18,893 bases of DNA. Origin: Parcubacteria group bacterium (GTDB taxonomy: Bacteria; Patescibacteriota; Minisyncoccia; Phycocordibacterales; GCA-002724975). Position 1 is the stretch's first letter. Every line of letters starts with the position of its first letter. The notes under the pieces were generated by a model. That model saw only the letters and a program-made list of their open reading frames with translations, did not search any database and was not told the origin of the DNA. The stretch lies in assembly GCA_002724975.1 (NCBI GenBank), contig PBQF01000066.1:1-18893 (forward strand). Reading direction: 5' to 3'. Below are positions 6,347-13,033 of the stretch, one piece after another. A program made the position numbers and the translations under genes.

Positions 6347-6397
6347 TGCTCGTGCTGTCTGTTACAAAGACATAAGCCGCGAGCATTTTCTCTTCTT
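6347..6397 (+). terminator. Two-tier hairpin terminator after the coiled-coil gene
   Basis: Outer stem TGCTCGTG (6347-6354) with CGCGAGCA (6378-6385), 8 pairs including one G-T. Inner stem TGTCT (6356-6360) with AGACA (6368-6372). TTTTCTCTTCTT follows at 6386-6397. It fits an intrinsic terminator, though the inner stem and bulge make it more elaborate than most, so a small structured RNA is an alternative. Confidence 0.55.
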
Positions 6398-6421
6398 GTC
6401 TGCACTAATTTGTCCCTAAGT

Positions 6422-6454
6422 ATACTTTATACATAATACACGATACTTTATACT
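6422..6454 (+). promoter_or_regulatory. pilB promoter with duplicated ATACTTTATAC
   Basis: ATACTTTATAC occurs at 6422-6432 and again at 6443-6453, exactly 21 bp apart (two helical turns). The downstream copy overlaps the -10 TATACT at 6449-6454, six bases before the GTG start at 6461, implying a leaderless or nearly leaderless transcript. The upstream copy could be a second -10 or half of a protein-binding site. Confidence 0.55.
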
Positions 6455-6460
6455 TAATTT

Positions 6461-8212
6461 GTGCACATAGGGGAGAAACAACTTAAAGAATTTATTCTCG
6501 ATTCAGGTTTGGTCACAACCGTTGATTTTGAAACTGCCGAGGAAGAAGCTAAGAAGAAAAAAATAAAGGTTGGAGATATTTTGGTGAGCAGAGGAAAACT
6601 TTCTGAAGACGATCTTCGGCGTCTCCAAGCCAATATTTTAGGAATCCCCTTTGTTGATTTAAGAAAAGCTAAAATAGAATTTGAAGTTCTTTCTCTTATA
6701 CCGGAACCAATTGCTAGAAATCACAATATCGTAGCTTTCAAAAAAAGTGATGATTCTCTGGAAGTGGCCATGCTAGATGTAGACGATCTTCGAGCCATCG
6801 ATTTCGTTAAGAAGAAAGTTGGCCTAAAGATTCTCCCTAGACTTACTGACACAAAGTCTATTAAAAGTGCTCTTTTGCAGTACCAAAAAAGTTTGAAGGC
6901 GGAATTTGGGGACATTATTCAAAAGGAAACCGCTTCTATTAAAAAAATCGAAGTGGACGCAAAAGATGTAAAGGGGGAAGATCTGAAAAAAATAGCTGAA
7001 GATTTACCAGTTGTAAGAATTGTTGATACTCTTTTAAAACATGCAATTTTACAAAATGCTTCAGATATTCACATTGAACCAATGGAAAGAGACCTTCTTA
7101 TTCGTTATCGGATAGACGGAATTCTTCATGACGCCATGGTTCTTCCTAAAGATGCCGCTTCAGGGATTACAGCTAGAATAAAAGTTTTATCAAGTTTAAA
7201 ACTTGATGAAAAAAGACTTCCGCAGGATGGAAGATTTAAAGTGGACCCTGACGGACAAAAAGTTTCTTTTCGTGTCTCGATCTTGCCAACATATTTTGGT
7301 GAAAAAACCGTCCTAAGACTTTTAAAAGAGAGTTCTGCAAAATTTACTCTTGAAGAACTTGGTTTTCATGGAGAAGGACTTGAATCAATACATTATGCTA
7401 ATAGACAAAAAACCGGAATGGTCTTAGCTTCTGGTCCGACTGGTTCTGGTAAAACAACAACTCTCTATTCTCTATTGGATATTCTTAATACTGCCGATGT
7501 AAATATTTCTACTATAGAAGATCCTATTGAATATCAAGTTCCTAGAATAAATCAAACACAAGTTAAACCGGACATTGGTTTTGATTTCTCAAATGGACTT
7601 AGAACATTGGTTAGACAGGACCCCGACATCATCATGGTTGGGGAAATCAGGGATAACGAAACAGCTGGACTTGCTATTAATGCCGCCCTGACCGGGCATT
7701 TGGTTCTTTCAACTTTACACACAAACTCGGCTGCTGGCGCCATACCGCGGCTCTTAGACATGGAAGCAGAGCCATTTTTACTGGTTTCAACATTAAGGGT
7801 AATTATTGGCCAAAGGCTGGTTAGAAGACTCTGTCCAAATAGAGAGGAGAAATTTTTAACCAAATCAGAAATATCTCAACTAGAGGAAGTTGTAGACCTT
7901 GAAAGAATGATGGAGCTTCTAAAAAAGGAGAAAATAATTAGCAGTAAGACGACAGATTGGTCTAAGATTCCGTTTTTTAAAGCAAAAGAAAGCAAAGAAT
8001 GTTCAGATGGATACAAAGGGAGATTAGGCATCCACGAGGTTTTAAGGGTTACCGATACAATCAAAGAGCTTATAATAAGGGGGGCGACAACAGAAGAGAT
8101 AGAAGAACAAGCCAAAAAGGAGGGCATGACGACAATGATAGAAGATGGAATTTTTAAATCCGTCCAAGGTATTACAACCATCGAAGAAGTATTAAGAGTT
8201 ATTTCAGAATAA
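6461..8212 (+). CDS. pilB: Type IV pilus assembly ATPase PilB (GspE family)
   Basis: Cytoplasmic hexameric motor that powers pilus extension. 583 residues from GTG 6461; the start follows a TATACT box by 6 bases and no Shine-Dalgarno is present. Seen: an MshEN-type N-terminal domain (about 5-150), then the ATPase domain with the Asp box (DEKRLPQDGRF), Walker A SGPTGSGKTTT (Lys331), Walker B region RQDPDIIMVGEIRD, and His box LVLSTLHTNSAAGA. The C-terminal zinc-binding region usually has two CxxC pairs; only one Cys of each remains (C458 in LCPNREEK, C514 in KECSDGYKGR), so the canonical zinc knuckle is incomplete. First gene of a pilus operon; pilC starts one base after its stop. No pilT is in the window. 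Confidence 0.96.
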   Translation: MHIGEKQLKEFILDSGLVTTVDFETAEEEAKKKKIKVGDILVSRGKLSEDDLRRLQANILGIPFVDLRKAKIEFEVLSLIPEPIARNHNIVAFKKSDDSLEVAMLDVDDLRAIDFVKKKVGLKILPRLTDTKSIKSALLQYQKSLKAEFGDIIQKETASIKKIEVDAKDVKGEDLKKIAEDLPVVRIVDTLLKHAILQNASDIHIEPMERDLLIRYRIDGILHDAMVLPKDAASGITARIKVLSSLKLDEKRLPQDGRFKVDPDGQKVSFRVSILPTYFGEKTVLRLLKESSAKFTLEELGFHGEGLESIHYANRQKTGMVLASGPTGSGKTTTLYSLLDILNTADVNISTIEDPIEYQVPRINQTQVKPDIGFDFSNGLRTLVRQDPDIIMVGEIRDNETAGLAINAALTGHLVLSTLHTNSAAGAIPRLLDMEAEPFLLVSTLRVIIGQRLVRRLCPNREEKFLTKSEISQLEEVVDLERMMELLKKEKIISSKTTDWSKIPFFKAKESKECSDGYKGRLGIHEVLRVTDTIKELIIRGATTEEIEEQAKKEGMTTMIEDGIFKSVQGITTIEEVLRVISE

Positions 8213-8213
8213 G

Positions 8214-9428
8214 ATGAAATTTAAAGTGGTTTCAGTTTCAAATTCCGGAGAAAAACAAGAAAGAATCTTGGAGTCTTCCGACAAGTTCGGGATTTTTAGT
8301 CTTTTAAAAGAGGAAGGCGTCACCCCTGTCTCTGTTGTTGAAGAAAAAGGAGGATTTAGTTTTGATTTTCAAAAACTAAATATGATTGTTAACACTGTTA
8401 GTATGCGAGAGAAGATTCTCTTTGCCAGAAATCTTGGAGCAATGATAGAAGCTGGACTTCCCATATCCCGCGCTCTTTTTGTTATAGAAAAACAATCTAG
8501 AAATCAGAAATTTAAAAGTATTCTTAAATCAGTCCAAAGTAGTATCAAACACGGAAATAATTTAAGCTCATCACTTTCAAAGTACCCTAAAGTTTTTTCT
8601 AAAATTTTTACTGCCATGGTTAAAGCCGGAGAGGAAAGTGGAAGTTTGTCCGAGTCTTTAAAAGTCGTTTCAACTCAAATGGAAAAAACTTATCTTCTAA
8701 AAAGGAAAATAAGAGGGGCCCTGATGTATCCGGGTATTATACTTACCGCTATGATAATTATTGGAATATTAATGCTTATTTATGTAGTCCCGACTCTAAC
8801 CGCAACATTCAAAGAGTTGGAAATTGATCTTCCAGCCTCAACTAGAGCCATTATTTTGATTAGTGACTTTTTAAAAGATCACACATTTATATTTCTTTTT
8901 GGTATTTTTGCTATTGTTGGGGGCCTTTATGCTTGGTCTCAAGACCCAAAAGGCAAAAGGAGTTTAGACTATATTTTTCTCCACATCCCTCTTATTTCCA
9001 ATTTAGTTAGAGAAACAAATTCTGCTCGAACAGCAAGAACCTTATCATCCCTTCTTTCTTCTGGGATTGAGGTGGTCAATGCACTCGAAATTACAAAAGA
9101 TGTTGTTAAGAACTCTTATTACAAGGAAGTTTTAAGCAAGGCCGAGAACAAGATACAGAAAGGAGTTTCTTTATCTAAAATTTTTGAGGAGGAAAGTGAT
9201 ATATATCCTATTTTCGTTAGTGAAATGGTTAGTGTTGGTGAGGAGACAGGAAAACTTTCAGACATGTTTCAAAGGGTGGCTATTTTTTACGAAGAAGACA
9301 TAGACCAAAAAACGAAAAATATGTCTACTATAATTGAGCCGTTTCTGATGATATTTATTGGTGTGGTAGTCGGTTTCTTTGCTCTTTCAATGATTACTCC
9401 GACATATTCATTAGTTGGCGGTTTATAA
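8214..9428 (+). CDS. pilC: Type IV pilus inner-membrane platform protein PilC (GspF family)
   Basis: Membrane platform that couples the PilB motor to pilin insertion. 404 residues with two T2SSF domains: the first has FARNLGAMIEAGLPISRAL and AGEESGSLSESL, the second TARTLSSLLSSGIEVVNAL and VGEETGKLSDM. Membrane segments lie near 170-192, 220-242 and 372-395, as is usual for the family. It starts one base after the pilB stop (TAAgATG) and ends one base before the first prepilin start, so translation is probably coupled. Confidence 0.95.
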   Translation: MKFKVVSVSNSGEKQERILESSDKFGIFSLLKEEGVTPVSVVEEKGGFSFDFQKLNMIVNTVSMREKILFARNLGAMIEAGLPISRALFVIEKQSRNQKFKSILKSVQSSIKHGNNLSSSLSKYPKVFSKIFTAMVKAGEESGSLSESLKVVSTQMEKTYLLKRKIRGALMYPGIILTAMIIIGILMLIYVVPTLTATFKELEIDLPASTRAIILISDFLKDHTFIFLFGIFAIVGGLYAWSQDPKGKRSLDYIFLHIPLISNLVRETNSARTARTLSSLLSSGIEVVNALEITKDVVKNSYYKEVLSKAENKIQKGVSLSKIFEEESDIYPIFVSEMVSVGEETGKLSDMFQRVAIFYEEDIDQKTKNMSTIIEPFLMIFIGVVVGFFALSMITPTYSLVGGL

Positions 9429-9429
9429 A

Positions 9430-9882
9430 ATGAAATCGCGCGGGTTTACTTTAATCGAAATTATTATAGCTTTTGTAATTTTGGCGGTTTTAGCTACTGT
9501 TATTTTTGGTGTCTTTCGTACTTTTGATGAGAGCCAGGCATTATCAAGAGACGTTTCAAATGTTGTCTCTATTGTAGAAAGAGCTCGACAACTTACATTA
9601 TTTTCAAAAGATTCATCGAAATATGGTGTTCATTTTGCTTCAGATGAAGTAGTTCTCTTTAAAGGAGGTAGTTATTATTCTTCCAATCCTGATAATATAG
9701 TCACAAAACTTCATTCAAAAATTTTTATACAGGACATAAACTTGAATGGCGGAGTATCAGATTTAGTATTTGAACGGCTTTCAGGAGAAACAGAACAAAA
9801 TGGAACAATCACTCTTCAAAGTAAAACTGACAGCTCTAAAACAAAGACCCTTACCATTGAGAAAACAGGTTTAGTCAGATGA
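9430..9882 (+). CDS. Type IV prepilin-like protein 1 (GspH/minor pilin type)
   Basis: 150 residues from ATG 9430. An upstream in-frame ATG at 9415 overlaps pilC, while 9430 gives a proper short leader MKSRG before FTLIE. Class III signal: cleavage after Gly5, Phe at +1, Glu at +5, then a hydrophobic helix to about residue 28. The C-terminal globular part is short, with SKYGVHFASDEVVLFKGGSYY resembling the beta sheet of GspH/FimT-type minor pilins. Likely a pilus or pseudopilus subunit. Ends in TGA, overlapping the next start as ATGA. Confidence 0.87.
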   Translation: MKSRGFTLIEIIIAFVILAVLATVIFGVFRTFDESQALSRDVSNVVSIVERARQLTLFSKDSSKYGVHFASDEVVLFKGGSYYSSNPDNIVTKLHSKIFIQDINLNGGVSDLVFERLSGETEQNGTITLQSKTDSSKTKTLTIEKTGLVR

Positions 9883-10415
9883 TTTTTTCAAAAGCCAAAA
9901 GGAATAGAGGCTTTACACCCACACCTTTTTGTAAAAAAGGCATGGGCTCACAAAGCAAGCGGGGGATTAGTTTAATAGAGGTAATTATAGGTACTTCTAT
10001 AATTTTAATTGCATTTATTGGCTTAGTTGCAACATATAATCTCTTTTTGGAAATGGCCTTGAAAAATACTCAAAAAATCCAATCGGCCTATTTACTTGAG
10101 GAGGGTTTGGAGGCCATAAGGTCGGTCAGGGATGACAGTTGGGACAATAACATTGCAACTTTAGCCACTGATATTTCCTATGGTCTTTCTTTTGATGGTT
10201 CAGATTGGGGTATTAATCTTAACCCGTCGATGATTGATAACGAATTTTACAGGGAGTTTAGTGTGGAAAATGTCTACAGGGATATTAACGACGATATTGC
10301 TTCTTCCGGTACGCTTGATTCAAGAACGAAGTTTTTTATTGTCAGTGTTTCATGGATTGAGGGTGGGGCAACAACAACCAAGTCGATTAGTAGTTATCTC
10401 TCAAAAATATTTTAA
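9879..10415 (+). CDS. Type IV prepilin-like protein 2 with interrupted, extended leader
   Basis: 178 residues. The ATG at 9879 overlaps the previous stop in ATGA, which favours it over the inner ATG 9942. The N-terminus holds two prepilin-like sites: NRGFT at residues 9-13, which goes into PTPF and lacks the hydrophobic helix, and KRGISLIE at 27-34, which has Glu +5 and the helix. The functional cut is therefore expected after Gly29. The 54 nt between the two glycines include an imperfect palindrome (9918-9946) and look like an in-frame insertion. The mature part has LLEEGLEAIRSVRDDSWD, a pattern common in PilV/GspI-like minor pilins. Probably a pilus subunit if the long leader is still processed. 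Confidence 0.83.
   Translation: MIFSKAKRNRGFTPTPFCKKGMGSQSKRGISLIEVIIGTSIILIAFIGLVATYNLFLEMALKNTQKIQSAYLLEEGLEAIRSVRDDSWDNNIATLATDISYGLSFDGSDWGINLNPSMIDNEFYREFSVENVYRDINDDIASSGTLDSRTKFFIVSVSWIEGGATTTKSISSYLSKIF
9918..9946. repeat. Imperfect palindrome inserted in prepilin 2 leader
   Basis: CCTTTTT (9924-9930) and AAAAAGG (9934-9940) pair perfectly. Outward, after two mismatched pairs, CCCA (9918-9921) pairs with TGGG (9943-9946), giving 11 of 13 pairs around a 3-nt loop. It lies between two copies of the prepilin cleavage motif. It resembles small palindromic elements that insert in frame into genes, but no second copy was found in this window. Confidence 0.6.
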
Positions 10416-10930
10416 TGATTAATTTTAGCAGAAATAAAGGCTTCACTTTGATTGAGATGATTGTTTATGTTGCAATTCTTTCCATCGTTTTTGTTTTAAT
10501 AATTAACACCTTGTTAATTATTACCAGATCGTATAAGTCAATAAAATTAACAAACGATATAAATAATTCTGCATCCATTTCTCTTGAAAGGATTATTAGG
10601 GAAGTAAGGGCAGCTGAAAGTGTTAATACTTCATCTAGTATTTTAGGAAGCAATCCAGGGAAACTGGTGTTAAATACCACTAACAATCTTGGGGCACCAT
10701 TAGTTTTAGATTTTTATGTTGAAAATAATTCCTTGAAATTAAACAAAAATGCAGTTTTATCTGGTGTTTTAACAAAAGATAATGTTGAGGTTACAGGTTT
10801 AATTTTTAGACACATTACATCAAGTTCATCACAGGCCGTGAAAATAGAATTAACTCTTACTGGTACGGAAAGAAATACAACAAAAATAGACAGTTTTTAT
10901 AGTACAGCTGTTTTAAGAGGTTCTTATTAA
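10415..10930 (+). CDS. Type IV prepilin-like protein 3 (PilW/GspJ type)
   Basis: 171 residues. Leader MINFSRNKG, then FTLIEMIVYVAILSIVFVLIIN: Phe +1, Glu +5, one helix. ISLERIIREVRAAESV just after the helix is a typical feature of GspJ/PilW-like minor pilins. The remainder is a polar beta-rich domain with many Thr/Asn/Ser. The start overlaps the previous stop (TAATG) and the stop lies one base before the next start, placing it in the same translationally coupled operon. Confidence 0.86.
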   Translation: MINFSRNKGFTLIEMIVYVAILSIVFVLIINTLLIITRSYKSIKLTNDINNSASISLERIIREVRAAESVNTSSSILGSNPGKLVLNTTNNLGAPLVLDFYVENNSLKLNKNAVLSGVLTKDNVEVTGLIFRHITSSSSQAVKIELTLTGTERNTTKIDSFYSTAVLRGSY

Positions 10931-10931
10931 T

Positions 10932-12212
10932 ATGTTTGGAGAGAAAAAAAATAATTTAAAAAAGGGAGCAGCAATGATGACAGCAGTTGTTTTCTTTCTT
11001 TTCATTTCTTTAACCGTTGTTCTTGGTGTGACGGGCCCAGTCTATAAGGAAGTTCGACTATCCAGAGACTTAGTAGATTCAAAAGAGAGCTTTTTTCTTT
11101 CGGAGTCAGGACAGGAAGATGTTATTTTTCGTCTAAAAAATGGCTTAACAGTGTCGGATTATGAGGATTTGGCCATTGGCTCTTCTGTAGTTACAACAGC
11201 TATTGTCGATAATGCTGGTCTAAAAATAATTACATCAAACGCTACCTCGAGTCAGCTTGTTAGAAAAGTTAAAACAGAATTATTTCTAGGAGAAGGTATT
11301 TCTTTTAATTTTGGTGTTCAGGTTGGGGACGGGGGACTTTATATGAAAAACAATTCTTTTGTTTCAGGAAATGTTTTTTCAGATGGTTCTATTACCGCAG
11401 ATAATAATCCTCTTGTAGACGGTGATGTTGTCTCTTCCGGTCCAGAAGGCTTGATTGAAAATTTGGAAGTAGGGGGTGACGCTCTTGCACACACAATAAG
11501 AAATTCAGAAGTTGGCGGGGATGCTTATTACCAAGTTATTTCTAATACTTCTGTTGTCGGTACACAGTATTCCAATAGTTCTGATCAAGCAACCACAACT
11601 TTACCTATTTCAGATTCAAAAATTGAGGAATGGGAGGCCCAGGCTTTGACTGGGGGGACAACGTCGATCTGTGAAATTGAAAATAGTACAATCATTGGTC
11701 CGATAAAATTCAATTGTGACACTCTCACCATTAAAGGTAGCCCTACTATTACTTTAGCTGGACCCATTTGGGTTGAGGGGAATATTGAAGTTGAAAATAA
11801 TGTGGAAATGACAATATCACAATCTCTCGGCTCAAACAGCGTAGCCATTATTGCTCATAATGAATCTAACGAATCTGGTTCTGGAACAATACTTTTAAAA
11901 AATAATACCACTTTTGCTGGCCCAAATAACAATTTTATTCTCTTAATTTCTATGAACAATGACGCCGAAGAAAATAGCGGAAGCACCAAAGCTATAGTTG
12001 TAGAGAATAGTGCTGTGGGCGATTTACTGGTATACGCCCCACATGGAATTACCCAACTCAAGAATAATGTTGATTTAAAGGAAGTGACCTCTTATCAATT
12101 AGAGGTAGAAAATAATGCCCAAGTAGTTTACGATACTGGCCTTGTTAACCTATTATTTAGCTCTGAACTCTCTGATGGCTACTCTATAAATAGCTGGAAA
12201 GAGATTGAATAA
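10932..12212 (+). CDS. PilX-like pilus protein with long repetitive exported domain
   Basis: 426 residues. The N-terminus KKGAAMMTAVVFFLFISLTVVLG resembles PilX minor pilins (Gly-Ala at the cleavage site, no Glu +5), followed by a helix containing FFLSESGQEDVIFRL. From about residue 130 to 410 the sequence is a run of short Asn/Gly/Val-rich strands, such as NNSFVSGNVFSDGSITADN, NLEVGGDAL, NSEVGGDAYY, GNIEVENNVEM and QLKNNVDLKEV. This is a solenoid-like pattern reminiscent of bactofilin or beta-helix folds. It is far larger than a normal PilX (about 150-200 residues). It may be a tip or adhesin subunit of the pilus; binding partners cannot be read from sequence. Last gene of the pilus operon, followed by a stable hairpin. 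Confidence 0.8.
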   Translation: MFGEKKNNLKKGAAMMTAVVFFLFISLTVVLGVTGPVYKEVRLSRDLVDSKESFFLSESGQEDVIFRLKNGLTVSDYEDLAIGSSVVTTAIVDNAGLKIITSNATSSQLVRKVKTELFLGEGISFNFGVQVGDGGLYMKNNSFVSGNVFSDGSITADNNPLVDGDVVSSGPEGLIENLEVGGDALAHTIRNSEVGGDAYYQVISNTSVVGTQYSNSSDQATTTLPISDSKIEEWEAQALTGGTTSICEIENSTIIGPIKFNCDTLTIKGSPTITLAGPIWVEGNIEVENNVEMTISQSLGSNSVAIIAHNESNESGSGTILLKNNTTFAGPNNNFILLISMNNDAEENSGSTKAIVVENSAVGDLLVYAPHGITQLKNNVDLKEVTSYQLEVENNAQVVYDTGLVNLLFSSELSDGYSINSWKEIE

Positions 12213-12213
12213 A

Positions 12214-12247
12214 CACCCACAACTTTCGTGTGAAAAGTGTGGGGGTG
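12214..12247. other. Long imperfect hairpin at the end of the pilus operon
   Basis: CACCC-A-CA-ACTTT (12214-12226) pairs with AAAGT-G-TG-G-GGGTG (12234-12247): 12 pairs, one A-G mismatch and one bulged G, 7-nt loop. It starts two bases after the stop codon. There is no T-tract (As follow), so it may stabilise the operon mRNA 3' end or act as a poor terminator. It directly precedes the tpiA promoter. Confidence 0.5.
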
Positions 12248-12255
12248 AAAAATGG

Positions 12256-12261
12256 TAGAAT
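12256..12261 (+). promoter_or_regulatory. Candidate -10 box of tpiA (leaderless)
   Basis: TAGAAT is followed by 7 bases and then ATG 12269, so transcription would start at or within a base or two of the start codon. No -35 is visible. Confidence 0.45.
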
Positions 12262-12268
12262 ACTCCTT

Positions 12269-13033
12269 ATGAAAAAGAAAATCATCATTGCTAATTGGAA
12301 AATGAACCCCTTAGACATTGATGCTGCCACCGAACTTTTTAAAAAAATAAAAAATAACGCTCCCAAGTTTTCAAATGTAAAAACAATCATCTGTCCTCCG
12401 TTTGTCTATTTGGGGGAGCTTTCTTTAATGTATTCCGGTAGCAAGATTTCTCTTGGAGCACAAGATTCCTTTTGGGAGAACAATGGTTCTTTCACTGGAG
12501 AGATTTCACCTTATCAAATTACCGATTTAGGAGCTGACTATGTGATTTTAGGACATTCTGACAGAAGAGCTCTGGGAGAAACTAATGAAATCGTTAATAA
12601 AAAGATAAAAACTGCTATTTCCGCTGGTTTAAATGTTATTTTATGTATCGGGGAAAGTGAAAGAGATGATGACGGAGAATATTTGCGTTTTATTGAAGAA
12701 GAAATAAAAGAATCATTAAAGGGTATTTCAAAAAATAATTTAAGTAAAATTATAATCGCCTACGAACCAATTTGGGCGATTGGTAAAAGTAAAAATAAAG
12801 CCATGAAACCAGCCAACGTTTACGAAATGAAACTTTTTATTCTAAAAGTTTTAAAAAATATCTATGACGCATCCGTAATGGAAACAAAGATTTTATACGG
12901 TGGTTCTTCTGGTCCAGAAAATACTGAAAGTTTAATTAAAGAAGGAGAAGTTGATGGTCTTTTGGTTGGACATGAAAGTTTAATAGCAAGCCATTTCTTG
13001 GAGATAATCAAAATAGCAGATGGAATAAAATAA
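12269..13033 (+). CDS. tpiA: Triosephosphate isomerase
   Basis: Interconverts dihydroxyacetone phosphate and glyceraldehyde-3-phosphate. 254 residues from ATG 12269; the longer in-frame start at 12230 runs through the hairpin and adds non-conserved residues, whereas MKKKIIIANWKMN is the canonical N-terminus. Catalytic residues are present: Asn9 and Lys11 (ANWKMN), His96 (LGHSDRR), Glu166 (AYEPIWAIG), and the phosphate-binding YGGSSGPEN near the end. The mobile loop reads AIGKSKNKA instead of the usual AIGTGK, a small variation. It is joined to pgk by an overlapping TAATG, so the two glycolytic enzymes are translated from one message. Confidence 0.97.
   Translation: MKKKIIIANWKMNPLDIDAATELFKKIKNNAPKFSNVKTIICPPFVYLGELSLMYSGSKISLGAQDSFWENNGSFTGEISPYQITDLGADYVILGHSDRRALGETNEIVNKKIKTAISAGLNVILCIGESERDDDGEYLRFIEEEIKESLKGISKNNLSKIIIAYEPIWAIGKSKNKAMKPANVYEMKLFILKVLKNIYDASVMETKILYGGSSGPENTESLIKEGEVDGLLVGHESLIASHFLEIIKIADGIK

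Noticed and set aside
6318..6419. 33-codon open frame (starting MAIGDLILK) with AGGAG 8 bases upstream, just after the coiled-coil gene
   Set aside because: It overlaps the two-tier hairpin and T-rich run, which explains the sequence better as a terminator; a peptide this short has no other support. Worth keeping in mind because the ribosome site is reasonable.
9880..9882. Possible TGA reassignment, as in some CPR lineages
   Set aside because: TGA closes prepilin 1 exactly where the next gene starts, and closes rnhA in the comEC overlap; no gene needs an internal TGA read as glycine.
12214..12247. Classical intrinsic terminator after the pilus operon
   Set aside because: The stem is good, but it is followed by As rather than Ts on the plus strand, so it is listed only as a hairpin.
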